60,000 nt of DNA, from the NCBI RefSeq assembly GCF_964355755.1, contig NC_092670.1:1391001-1451000 (forward strand). The letters run 5' to 3'. The notes beneath the pieces were generated by a model. The model made no database searches. It worked only from the letters and a program-made list of their open reading frames with translations, and was not told where the DNA came from. Source of the DNA: Antedon mediterranea. Lineage: Eukaryota > Echinodermata > Crinoidea > Comatulida > Antedonidae. The position numbers and the translations under genes were made by a program. Below are positions 1 through 26,016 of the stretch, one piece after another (position 1 is the first letter of the stretch; each line of letters opens with the position of its first letter).

Positions 1-878
1 TGTTGATATTTATTAAAAAGCATTTATTTTCTCAGATTTTAATATATTTATTAGGTTGGGTATCAAAGATAAGTACTGTAGGCCTATTTTGACTTATACA
101 TTAACGTTTTTATTGTGGTCTTAATTGTACGAGACTTTACATAAACACAATTAATTTCATTCTCTACAAAATTCCTTTTCTTTAATTCTCGTATTGAGTA
201 ACGCATAAATAAACAACCCATGATCTTAGAATAATTCTTATAAATAGTAACCATGGTAACAATAATATCGCCAGAAGCAGTAATAATATAATGGGTTTAT
301 GGTTTCATAATAACATCCAAATTAACAATACCGCAACAATAGTATCGAATAATGAATAAATTAAAGATTTTTTATGACTAGATTCTATTACAATAACATT
401 GGGAATCATGATTGCAATAGCTATACAGTATTATACTGTACAAACAACATTTTCTTCTCAAAACCTGTAGTTTCAAATACTGTACCAAATTATTAACATT
501 TTACTTACATACTGTAGATATTACACATTGGTACTTATACTTACCTATACTTATTTGCACTGACTTATTGTTATTAGTGATGTATAAGCCAACACAGTGC
601 ATGTTTACATTCATTCATGACATTTTACTTTAATAAGTACAGTACATACTTAATCATTCATAAAGTGTACAGTTATTTAATGAGTAGTTAATCTTATGCA
701 CAAACCATTCAGTACTATTTACAGTAGGCCTACAGCAGTACTAGTGTGTGACGCAGCTTAAAAGTGCATATGTACACGTCACGGTCACCACAAATTTCTT
801 CTAAGTAAACATAAGTTACAGTGCTGTATTTTATAGTTATTCTACGGATTTTATAGTGTATTTTATTAACATACTTAC
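1..878. other. AT-rich non-coding stretch
   Basis: No open frame with protein-like composition on either strand and no clear repeat family. Short TAGGCCTA-like octamers and several runs similar to TACAGTA occur. If the candidate exon at 879-969 is real, this is intron sequence of its gene. Confidence 0.5.
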
Positions 879-969
879 AGGTTTCTTTTGGGGATAATGT
901 CGCTGAGGTTGATTTGGACCAGAAAGATCAAATGCATCCTCCAGCCTTTTAACTTCCATATAATATTTT
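879..969 (-). CDS. Candidate single exon of an unrecognised gene
   Basis: On the minus strand a 91-bp block lies between a possible acceptor (TCTTATAG, just above 969) and a consensus donor GTAAGT at 878-873. It is open in the frame that reads MEVKRLEDAFDLSG and then PNQPQRHYPQKKP, a hydrophilic stretch with plausible codon usage. It exits in phase 0. I found no partner exon on either side and do not recognise the family. The ATG at 959 could make it a first coding exon; alternatively it is internal and begins about three codons earlier (KYY). It could also be chance, since 91 open bases are not rare. Confidence 0.3.
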
Positions 970-3568
970 CTATAAGATGACAAAAATATGTTTAGTTCCT
1001 TTCTGTTAAATCACACAAAACATTAATGTACTTTGTAGGCCTACATCACAAGCTTGCAGCATATTTAAACATGGGCATTGTTAGAGAAATATAGAAAAAT
1101 ATGGATGCCGGGTGAGAAAACAGTACTGAGGTGGGTGTGCTAATTCCATACAATGTGTATACTCCTGTGCTTAAGTGACGTGTTAATGAATTACCAATTG
1201 ATTGAATAATTAATGCCAAATGTTTGATTTCTGCTTTGTCATTCAATTTTTCTACATGACAAACTTAATTAATTGTCATCAATAATAAAGATTTTTGTAA
1301 ATTAATTAAATCAACAAATTGTATTTCACTACAATCTGCTCATGACTAGATAAAATTTATAAGAATTAATATTAAATGATCCATGCTTTAATATTCAGTT
1401 AAAATAAAAATGAGATATTAGGCCTATAATATATTTTATTATTAATTAGGAAAAAATGAGAAAAAAAATCTTTTGATTTTGTTGCTATTCCCGTTCGATT
1501 GCAATGTAAATATCTTTTATATTAAAAAATAGCCAGACGATATCAGAATCGACAGTACAAAATAAATATTAAAGCCTTTAGTGCACACAGTAATTTGAAC
1601 AGAGCATTATTTGTACTATATAGTAGCATCATACAGCCGTTTCGAGACAGCCGTACTCTCACATTACTATGCTATTACCAGATATGTTACTTCCTCCATG
1701 CTTAGGACTAGGTACGGTACTCTAACGCCAAACGAAAGTACTAAGTTAACTACAACAAGAAGAAGCTTGTTCTTACAATTTTTTAGCCGTTGATTTAATA
1801 ACGTCTTGAGAAGACATCTTTAATTCGTACAATAGATGTATATCACACAATAATCAGAAAAACAGAGAAATTAATATCAATCCATAACACATGACAATTG
1901 GCCTTTACTCTCAGTGTGCGAAAAACAATCAAAACACGATGATAAGTCACTACCCGTAACTAAGGCCTTATAACTCCTTTCAATTATACACTGTAACAAC
2001 ATAGTTCTTTATTTAATAAGCAATATTTAAAGTTTGATTTCAATTAGAACATAAAGACTTTAAAATATGGTTTTACTTTATAGTTTGTATATTCTAATTT
2101 TAAATTATAATGATAAAAAACAATTAATTTATCCTATTATAAGCAAGTACAGACTTATATTTACTACGCCTTGGTAACTAAGTAAAACATGGGGGCGGTA
2201 GTCACTTAAGCATCCCACAAGCTGAGACAACAATCAAGTAAATAAGCTTTCAATTTGTGATGGTTTAAAGGTGACCTCCGGCGGGAGGCGGTAATTTGTT
2301 CGTACATAATATATGATCAGGGAACTCACTGATATGATATAAAATAAAATATTGTTTTAAAAATATAATTTATTGCATTGTAATTGTAATGATTATAAAG
2401 TATGTGCTTTTAATAATGCATTAACGTTCTTAAAGTTGATTTCTCTTTCGTATTCGGTAGTCAAAATGCCCGTTGTGGTACATACAGTGAGCATGACTAA
2501 TTACTATTGTTTAATAAGCTGGCGTGCTCTGCCATAGGTTTTGAATAAGGCCCTATAGTAATATACAATAATTATTTCTTTTTCTCAGAGATTTAGATTA
2601 CAGCATACAATACTGTACTTTACTATCATTAATTTCTAATAATACGTAGAAGAAGTAATGTCGTTTTCTTATGTTATTCGACATTCATCAGCATTATTGG
2701 TAACAATGAAACAAAAATGAGTTTATTTTAATTATTATTATGCTGTCGGAAGTTCGGCAACATTATTCACGATCTTAAACACTTCGGTGTCAATCAACGA
2801 CTTACGAAAGTTGGAAAAAGCTCTCGAAAAATCCGTAGTAGCAGATGATATAAACTACTTTAACAATGTAAAACTTTCAGCGTTTTCCCTAAATGTATAA
2901 AAAAGTATGTGTTATCAACTTTATGTAAGACATACGAAATAGATTGATTACAAAAACAGATCCAAAAACTATAATATTAAAACTGTACTACTTTGGAAGT
3001 ATGTTGGTCACGGTTCTGTGCGAGCAATGAAGATCGATAAGAATAGATAGACTATTTGTCATCCATCGTGTAGGCCTACTCTGTGGCGTAAAACGGAAAT
3101 GCTCTTCTTTGAAAACTCGGATCTAGCTGGTAATGGGGTTTTGAATATATCTAACGGCTGTTTGTGTAAAAATGGAAAATAAATATCAATATCGTTTATA
3201 ATATATCTTATATTTGTTGAAAGAGCAATATTTATCCTCGCCGTACAAATGCATAGTCAACTGTCATCATGCATGTATACTCTTCTTGCAGCTATAGGCC
3301 CTAATCACTAGTAATAATAGCTATTCAATAATCGCTATAGGGGATATGCCATCTTACCATCCTGTCTTCTGTGACAGCTGTCTCGCATCCAAAATGCACA
3401 AATTTGCCTCAAAACAGGGTTGGGTTCGTTTTAGTTCATTGAGCAAATTTTGACTTTTTAACACATTTTCATGAACAAAGTTCGTAAATCGTAGAGGATT
3501 AATAATAATAATGATTTACTACAGCGCTTTTTAGCTTAAGTGCTAAGCGGACCAAAATAAATGACTTA
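970..3568. other. Intergenic AT-rich DNA, no gene seen
   Basis: Only short scattered open frames without splice context or recognisable motifs. TAGGCCTA octamers recur, for example near 1036, 1420 and 3070. Around 3499-3560 an ATT-rich tract precedes GATTTACTACAGCGC, which looks like the end of a small dispersed repeat, but I could not define its borders. Confidence 0.5.
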
Positions 3569-4721
3569 ACTAGAATTTAATTCGTCACTTTGACGAATTA
3601 TAGGTGATCATTTTTATCATTTTAATGAAATTAACACTTTTTAAACATGCATGTACGTTAACATACGATCGTAAAAAGTTGATGTACGCCATCCTATGAC
3701 ATGATGCATACGCTTATAGTGCTGAGTTGTGCCTATTATATGCCATATACAATATGTACAGTATATACTGTATATCTATAAACAGTGTAGCATAGGTGAA
3801 ATTACGGGACACGCATCATGTTCTAATTTTTTGGTATGATGGAATTATCAAAATAAACTCAAAGATGACAATTTCGAAAGATAATGAATTGAGCAAATAA
3901 ATATAAGAATTGGAAGACAATCTGGCACGTAGAAGCGCCGTGAGCGCTCTTTGAAATTTGTATAACTTTGACTAAAAAAATGTAAAAACTACTTTTTAAC
4001 TTCAACTAGCCATATGATAATATCACAACATCCGATAGGCTTAATTTTTATATGAATTCATATCTAAATTTCATCAGCTTTCATAATAAGTTATAATCTT
4101 CAAGGTCACCTTTAATTCTGAAGAGCTGTAAGATATTCAAATATACGCTGAAGGTGAAATTACTTGACCCACGTTATTCAAGTTTTTAGGCGTAATGACG
4201 TCATCATAATGTAAATGGTGGCAACTCATGAGAAAGATAATTAATTTAGCAAGCACATACTGAAATTTGAGCGAAAAACGGGATCAAATAATGGAGATGC
4301 GCTCTATTGAATGTGATAATCTACACAAAAAGACAAAAATTCCTAATTTTTAAATTCAAGTGGCCATTTGATGACGTCATACCATTTTGTACGTCTAATG
4401 TGTATATACATTTGTATCTACAACTTATTGGCTTCCATAATAAGTAAAAAAAATTGGGGTCACCTGTCATTCTGAAGAGTTATATTCATTTTAAAAAGGC
4501 CCTAATTTTTACCATTTTTAGCACTTTTGTACAATTAATGTGCACATTTTGTCATTTTTAACGTGCTCGTATAGCGTTATTTTAAGTCAGAATGGACTCA
4601 AAGTCGGAGAATGTACTAAGGATTGTGAGTAGAATGTGATGTATACATAAAATTTTATTTTTTACGATTTTTAAAAATCGCGTGCGCAAAAATGTGTTTT
4701 TGCGCAGTAATTTTTTGAAAC
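3569..4721. mobile_element. Dispersed repeat family X, copy 1
   Basis: About 1.15 kb that matches 30422-31570 over nearly its whole length with point differences and small indels. It starts with the same ACTAGAATTTAATTCGTCAC, whose AATTCGTCA/TGACGAATT arms form a small hairpin, followed by TAGGTGATCATTTTT. No protein is encoded. The copy near 30422 continues to a palindromic AAATGATCACCTA end, so this copy appears 3'-truncated. Probably a non-autonomous DNA transposon; the superfamily is unknown. Confidence 0.7.
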
Positions 4722-5660
4722 ACCCAAAATTATAGTAAATTGTTTTATGAATTGTACAAATTTTACAATTAGTAAGTAGGCTTTTTGTTTGTGGCTCTCG
4801 CGCTATTTGTATTTTACAATTTTGTTCTGTAAAGTTTTTTACCCACCCACAGTATGAGTCTTAAAAAAAAATGTGGACACTTTGGTGTCACATCATCAAG
4901 ATTTAAAAATAGCCCACTTCCATATCTTACTGGTCTGCTAACTGTCCATGAAAGTTTTTGTTTGTAATATGATACTTCACACTTGAAGTATCTAAGGCGT
5001 GATGACCCCCAGACTTGACCTTAGCAATAAAATAAACTAAATTGAGTCTGTTTCATATCAAAGTTATTCACTTCTGTAACAAAATTCACATTATAAAAAG
5101 AGAAAAGAAACGTTTAATTATAACTCAAAAACCACATTGTCTGACAGACAATTGAAGTATTTTTTGCTTTTAATTAAATTTTTTTCAGGTAAAATAACTA
5201 TTATGTGACAATAAAATGACACATTCAAAAACAAATTTGAAATAAAACATATTTTTCAGAGGGACAATATATCTTTAAAACTGTTACGTCAATAAGCGAG
5301 CAGCGTTTTTTGTAAGAAATATTTCTTGTTAATTAAGGCCTTTTGTAAAAAAATCCTTAATTCACCTTTTTGGCTGCTACGGATTTTTATTTGCCTTAGT
5401 GAATTGTTTTTGATATTTCTTGAAATAAGGATACCGAGAGATAGAATTACCGTCATGACCCGCGTTACATTACATTGCATGCCTCGCTGGCTCGCACTTT
5501 GGCAACGCTCACAGTTTGTTTGATGACGTTTTCCGTCTGTAGTTGACGGTTATTCGCGCGAGAACTATTTCAGAGCTTTCGCGAACGGACTTGTTCACCT
5601 TCGGCGTGATATTTGAGCGATATTTTAGGGAGCTAGGCCTAGGAGCCTAGATTTAGCAAA
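4722..5660. other. Region upstream of the DHX40 gene
   Basis: No gene seen. The block at about 5120-5280 resembles parts of the MITEs at 32847-33180 and 34931-35333, ending in GGGACAATATATCTTT. From about 5520 the sequence becomes richer in CpG (TTCGCGCGAGAAC, TTTCGCGAACGG), as expected of a promoter or 5' UTR for the helicase that starts at 5661. No TATA box is obvious. Confidence 0.4.
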
Positions 5661-20499
<14,839 letters not shown>

Positions 20500-20716
20500 A
20501 AGTAAGTGTTTCTTCTCATTTCAATATGTGGACAATATAATTGCAATATTAACACATCAAAACATTGTTATGTTTGTTTAATATCCTCCTATAACCTTAG
20601 TATAGATTATTTAATAATATTTAAAATCAGTATTTTAGTATACAGTAAGTAGTAGTGAGACTGTGGAAGTTTTTGAGTTGAGCTAATTTTGAATGAAAAA
20701 AAGCTGATTTCACACA

Positions 20717-20722
20717 AATAAA
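20717..20722 (+). promoter_or_regulatory. Possible DHX40 polyadenylation signal
   Basis: AATAAA 218 bp after the stop codon. A consensus donor (GAAAGTAAGT) begins directly after the TGA, so a 3' UTR intron is possible and this site may lie within it. Confidence 0.35.
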
Positions 20723-21458
20723 AATCTCACCACTGGGTTAGCTTCAGTTGCACATTGTTGTAGCAAACATTTCTAGGTCAACAGGAAATTGTAATACAGT
20801 ACCGGCAGGAAAATTGCCCTTAACATTCGCATTTAAACCTACTTAAGGCTGACCCATGCAATCTACTTAATACTTATGATATATTTTCTGTGTAAGTTGC
20901 ATTCTAAGAACTATCAATATTAGCATATTTAATCTTATTTTCCAGTTAGGAAATTCCAAAGTGTCTTAATTTCACATTAATTCTCCATGTAAGTTGAATG
21001 ACTTTGCACCAAAGTTGATGCTTGTCTGTGTATGTGCCAAGAAACATTATATCTACTTCCGAACACATTAAAAACAGGAAATACCTCAGTTAATATGCAT
21101 GATCTATTTTTCTTTGTTAATGCTAGCTTTACAGTACACCAGAAAATAAAAAATGAAAGATTGAGAGAAAGAGAAAGTTTGTATAGAAATATAATAGATT
21201 AAGTGATAAGACTCTAGAAAGTGGTTAGAAAAAAATATGACAAAAATTAAATAATAAACGAGATGAAAGGGAAAATTGGATTTATGGAAGATCGAAAGCT
21301 GAGAAGAAACTTGTACAGAAAAAGCACTGAATAAGAGAAACAAAAATAATAAGAACTTAGATAAGCGGAAAACTTCCACCCATTTGGTTAACCTACACAC
21401 AATGACAATCTTTTTTCTAGTTATTATTATCTAGATTATTTTAATTTCAATGGTATAT
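20723..21458. other. Gap between the convergent DHX40 and cyclase genes
   Basis: No gene seen. AT-rich, purine-rich on the plus strand around 21140-21360. It must hold the 3' UTRs of both flanking genes, which are transcribed towards each other. Confidence 0.5.
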
Positions 21459-22887
21459 CTAGAAAAGTATTTTGTAAACAAAAACAATGAAGAAAGCAAT
21501 GAATGTCAGAAAGTAGTTTGACGCGGTAGCGCTCACTCCATTTATGACGTCATCGTTAACGATAGCAATAATTCTAACGGGTGCACCACTTCCGTCTTTA
21601 ATCTTCATCGGTAGCGCGTATATTGTGCTCCCGGTCGTCGGCATCTTGTCCAAATTCGCCACGTTTTCAAGACCGAAGATGTTTTGTTCGAAAAATACTA
21701 CATGCGAACTGAAATTAGTAGACTGTCCGAAATCCAGAGATGATGTGTCTACGCCTACGCCTACAATGTTACGATTTTCAACGAGCCATTCTGCGGCAGG
21801 TGTACTGAATCCGGGGAAATTCAGAAGCGAGACATCGTTTTCATCTGTGTAAGAGTCGTTACGATCCGAACCAAAGTACGCAGTACGGTTAGGGTAGAAT
21901 TTACCCCAACCTGAGAACATCATTACAATGGCGCCGTCGGGTATACGACCATTCTCTTCTTCCCAGGCCATTATATCATTGATTTCAACTTGTGCATCGG
22001 GGTCCATGGAGGCTTTAGATGAGATGTCAACTTTTACTCCGGGGCCTACTAGATGACTTGCAGGTACTGCTTCAATTCTCAACTGTCCCTCCCGTAAGTG
22101 TGCCGGTGCGTCCATGTGTGTTCCAGTATGCTCACCCGTTTCAATGCGATTGGATTCAAACCTTAAAAAAAACCATTTATTTGATTTATATCAAGGCGCT
22201 TTCAATTTAAAAGAGACTTAACTGCTTCCTTACAATAAAAATAAATTCCTTTTCATTGCCATTCACATAGTCGAGTCATTAATTTTATACAGTAATCCCA
22301 TGAGTGTTAATTATACACCCTGGTAATACAGTACTACGAAACATAGATTCTGGCGGGTCGCCATATTTCTTTTCGTACATAAGTTGGGGACGGACCCCCC
22401 CGGGCGGTCCCCTCATGAAAAGAAATATGAATATCTTTACTGTAGTCATAGCCATAAGGTGTGACGTAAGAATTGAACTATCGAGCCGTCTGTATAGTCG
22501 GGTGGTTTAGACTATGGATTTTACATGTCGGTGTATGGAGTTCGAATCCCATGAGAAACTTCATTTTACGTTTACTAGAGAGATTAGTTTGAGGGTTAGG
22601 TTTAGTTATATTTATTCCTATCTTTCACAAGGGGTCCCCAACTTATGTACGAAAAAAAAATTGCTGGCGGGTCTCTGTTTTCAGAACACCCATAGTAATA
22701 CTTACCATAGAGGTCCATATGTTCCACGGTGAAGAATTTCTTGTACAAACCCCTCATGGCCCGGAAAAAACAGCGTATTTTCGTCAAACGTATACGTCAG
22801 GTCAATAATGTCACCGTTATCATGTTCGCACACTGCGTGTAACGCATGCAAAGTCAAGCAAACAATCATGGAGCGTGTATAGTACAT
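21459..22887 (-). CDS. Secreted or GPI-anchored cyclase-family hydrolase, two exons
   Basis: Exon 1 is 22887-22706 and exon 2 is 22161-21459 (phase 2 junction completing Trp61), giving 294 residues. The start at ATG 22887 gives a signal-peptide-like N-terminus (MYYTRSMIVCLTLHALHAVC). The metal-binding signature HTGTHMDAPAH (72-82) defines the Cyclase superfamily (PF04199: kynurenine formamidase, isatin hydrolase and relatives). Further family-like segments are MFSGW, FPGFSTPAAEWL and GVGVDTSSLDFG. These enzymes use a divalent metal to open amide rings; the substrate here is unknown. The last 19 residues are hydrophobic after a small-residue stretch (GVSATASN), which suggests a GPI signal or membrane anchor. 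Frame and motifs are intact. Confidence 0.88.
22351..22673. mobile_element. Foldback element with a tRNA-like interior in the cyclase intron
   Basis: The left arm, around 22367-22391 (TTTCGTACATAAGTTGGGGA), is repeated inverted at 22633-22655, and GGCGGGTC occurs at both outer ends in opposite orientation. Between the arms, 22490-22555 contains a TGG-rich A-box-like stretch and GTTCGAATCCC, a good B box, but no complete cloverleaf. Likely a MITE carrying, or built from, a tRNA-derived SINE. Confidence 0.55.
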
Positions 22888-23440
22888 TCTGAAATCAGAT
22901 CGCCTGCTGGACAACTCGGGGAGTTATACGTCTGTCCTGTCTAATACGATAGTAGAGTCAATTAAATTAACCTTCACACAACTCCCACTCGTAACAAAAA
23001 TCAGGATTATTCAAATTCATTGACTGAGGAATCCTTCATCTCGGACCAATCATTGTTTGTTCACTAAAGCGTTTTATTTGTGTTTTGTTTACTGTTGAAG
23101 ACAGTAGTGATAGTATTGTTGAGAAGAATAAAGGTACAATATAGCAATGGTTTTGATTCAGTCTAAATCAAATTAAGCGTTCTTTCTTTGTCATGTCAAC
23201 ATTATTGTTGTTGAGGTTCAGTATCGACGTGCCTTGATCCTAAGGCATAGGTACGTGACCGTGATGTGTAACCTTTCTACGAAACGACCAATTACATATT
23301 TTCTTGAATTTGTTCTGGAAATCCATCAACTTCCTACTTTGGATATCGTTATAGTGTTTTAATAATATTAAGTCAGTAGAAATTAAGCGTTGGATTATGA
23401 CATCTTCCGGTGTTCCATATTATGATATTATTAGTTTTTA
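22888..23440. other. Region upstream of the cyclase gene
   Basis: No gene seen. Presumed promoter region of the minus-strand cyclase; no clear core promoter motif was recognised. Confidence 0.4.
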
Positions 23441-23570
23441 CACCCTGCTTGTTCACGGAATACGGGAAATATCTACGTTCTGGTTCCTATTCCATGAGGC
23501 CGACGAAGGCCGAATGGAATATGGAACCAGAACGTATATATTTCCCGTATTTCTAAGAACAAACAGGGTG
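23441..23570. repeat. Long inverted repeat with 60-bp arms and a 6-base loop
   Basis: Arms 23441-23501 and 23508-23570 are nearly perfect complements (left CACCCTGCTTGTTC, right GAACAAACAGGGTG; inner GGTTCCTATTCCAT and ATGGAATATGGAACC). The structure can extrude as a cruciform or fold as a long RNA hairpin. No target duplication was identified with certainty. Confidence 0.9.
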
Positions 23571-23930
23571 CAACGATTGTATCTCTTATAGTGTACACAT
23601 ATAAGCAATTGGACATCATTAAGGAGCTTTCGACGATTCGATTATCATTTTTTACGGACCGTCGAATACGGGTTCATATTCGATGGTTGAAATCACAACT
23701 ACGCATGCGCTCAACGATAAAAATACAATACAATACATAAACAACACGCGCGTAGAAACAGGTAATACGGGATATACAGTATTACCCTTCTGATCCGCTT
23801 GACTGAGGAACTGGGCGTAAGGTAATAGAGAATTATATCTCATACATATTGACCAATCGGATTACAGAATTCACGTACACTAAGAGATATAAGTATATAT
23901 ATCAAATAACCTTGAATACAAGCTTTTATA

Positions 23931-24612
23931 ATTGGTCAATACTTCAGGATTAATTATGATTGGTCAATACTTCAGGATTAATTATGATTGGTCAATACTT
24001 CAGGATTAATTATGATTTGGTCAATACTTCAGGATTAATTATGATTGGTCAATACTTCAGGATTAATTATGATTGGTCAATACTTCAGGATTAATTATGA
24101 TTTGGTCAATACTTCAGGATTAATTATGATTGGTCAATACTTCAGGATTAATTATGATTGGTAAATACTTCAGGATTAATTATGATTGGTCAATAGTTCA
24201 GGATTAATTATGATTAATCAATACTTCAGGATTAATTATGATTGGTCAATAGTTCAGGATTAATTATGATTGGTCAATACTTCAGGATTAATTATGATTT
24301 GGTCAATACTTCAGGATTAATTATGATTGGTCAATACTTTAGGATTAATTATGATTGGTAAATACTTCAAGATTAATTTTGATTGGTCAATACTTCAGGA
24401 TTAATTATGATTGGTCAATACGTCAGGATTAATTATGATTGGTAGGTCAATATTTCAGGATTAATTATGATTGGTCAATAGTTCAGGATTAAATATGAAT
24501 GGTCAATACTTCAGGATTAAATAGGATTGGTCAAATACTTTAGGAATAATTATGATTGGTCAATACTTCCGGATAAACTAGGATTGGTCAATACTTTATA
24601 ATGATTAGTTAA
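23931..24612. repeat. 28-bp tandem array, about 24 copies
   Basis: Unit GATTGGTCAATACTTCAGGA followed by TTAATTAT, with 1-2 base variants that become more divergent towards the 24600 end. Each unit carries ATTGG (inverted CCAAT) and GGATTAATTA (homeodomain-type core). Confidence 0.95.
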
Positions 24613-24963
24613 CAGTCTGGATAAAACGTTTGATATTATTTTTTATAGGCCTACTTATTCCTAGAGATGACCTTTTTGTCGAAATATTGAATCGTAACAC
24701 AATGGCGTGTATTTTTTACTTTTCGGTGTATTTATACGTTAGGTCTGATAATTTAACTAATATGTGGACGATTCTCTTACAATTACTCAATAATGCGAGA
24801 GAGATTTGGACGAATACAATGTTTTTTTCGCTACAAAAAAAAAACGTTTTTATTTAAATCAATAAATTTACAACAATCATAATTTTGCAATGCGCTTCTA
24901 GATGACATTTGAGACATACAACATGTATGAACTCAGTAATGTGAACATTTGGACCCAGATGTT
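24613..24963. other. Gap below the alpha tail exon
   Basis: Nothing recognised; presumably the 3' UTR and 3' flank of the alpha lectin gene. TTTATT (complement of AATAAA) occurs near 24849 and could be its polyadenylation signal. Confidence 0.4.
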
Positions 24964-25802
24964 TCACAAGAGAAACGTTGTTGGAGTTTCATCAATCACC
25001 TCTTTATTGACTTCCATTTGCATTTGATTTGAAGACTCTATTTCATTAGTAGGCTTGTGATCTCGTCTAAAAGAAAAATAGTTATAATATTGAGTTACGT
25101 AGTTTCAACAATTTTTAGAGTACAGCCGTAAAAATGAAAGGCCATTGGACTTAATTCGTAATTGCGCGTAATGCTTGCGTGTCTCAACGAGGTTATGAGG
25201 ACGAAAATATTACATTACAGCAAAAGGTTTGTTCAGTCAATGTATATATACATATATACATAGGTTTAGCAGCAGCAGACGATAATTTTTGTTGTATTTT
25301 GGAAGCTCTCATATACGCGCTCAATGCTGATAGCCTACTGGTCATTTTAGTAAAAACGTGGGAGGCATTTGTGTTTTGAAATTTAAAAATTAAGGAATTA
25401 ATACTTCAGTGACGTTTACATAGTTACCTTGCAAGTTTAATGATTATACCTATAAGGATTACAACTGTAATTACTAGGCATACCACAGTCACTGTCACGT
25501 AAACTTGGCCATTTGAATTCTCAATTGTACCTTAAAAATAGAATAAGTGATAAATTCAATGGCTTTATATAAAAGTCAATATTTGTACCAAACTAGAATT
25601 GAAACGAGGAGTAAAACAAAATGAGGAATAAAACAAGTAGGTATTATCTCCTTGTTCACATCAGAACTTACACAACCTCCTCTACATGTATTAAATCACA
25701 TAATTCTTTATTTGTGGTCCAAATGCGCAATCATGTTGTTACCTTTGTTGCTTGAGTGTTGTGCTTCGGCTTCTCTGACATTATTGCATGTGGTGTTGAC
25801 AC
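24964..25802 (-). CDS. Alpha group: stalk, transmembrane and cytoplasmic-tail exons
   Basis: Three exons: stalk 25802-25743 (phase 1 to 1), transmembrane 25530-25428 (phase 1 to 2) and tail 25066-24964 with TGA stop. The membrane exon encodes QVYVTVTVVCLVITVVILIG followed by IIIKLARR, a classic type I anchor with a basic stop-transfer. The 34-residue tail is polar (HKPTNEIESSNQMQMEVNKE), ends PTTFLL and has no tyrosine, so it contains no ITAM or ITIM. Beta and gamma have close copies of the membrane and tail exons. The stalk is short and rich in Asn, Ser and Thr (VNTTCNN is a potential N-glycosylation site). Confidence 0.85.
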
Positions 25803-26016
25803 CTAATATTTACATGTAAAAATATATTTAACCAAATTATATCAACGTGCGAATTATTTATTAAAAATATAGCCTATGACGTCTCTGTAAATTGACTTAA
25901 AACAAACAAACGGAAAGAAATATCGTGTTGAAATGGTGATAGACGAGGCAATATTTGTTTTATTATTTGTCAATAGGCCTAATTGATGATTTATAAAAGC
26001 AAATTCTTTAGCCTAC

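Noticed and set aside
1611-1793. 60-codon plus-strand frame
   Set aside because: No protein-like pattern, repeat or splice context; length is within chance expectation.
22490-22560. Functional tRNA gene
   Set aside because: The B box is good, but the acceptor and D stems do not pair and the segment lies inside a foldback repeat; more likely a SINE relic.
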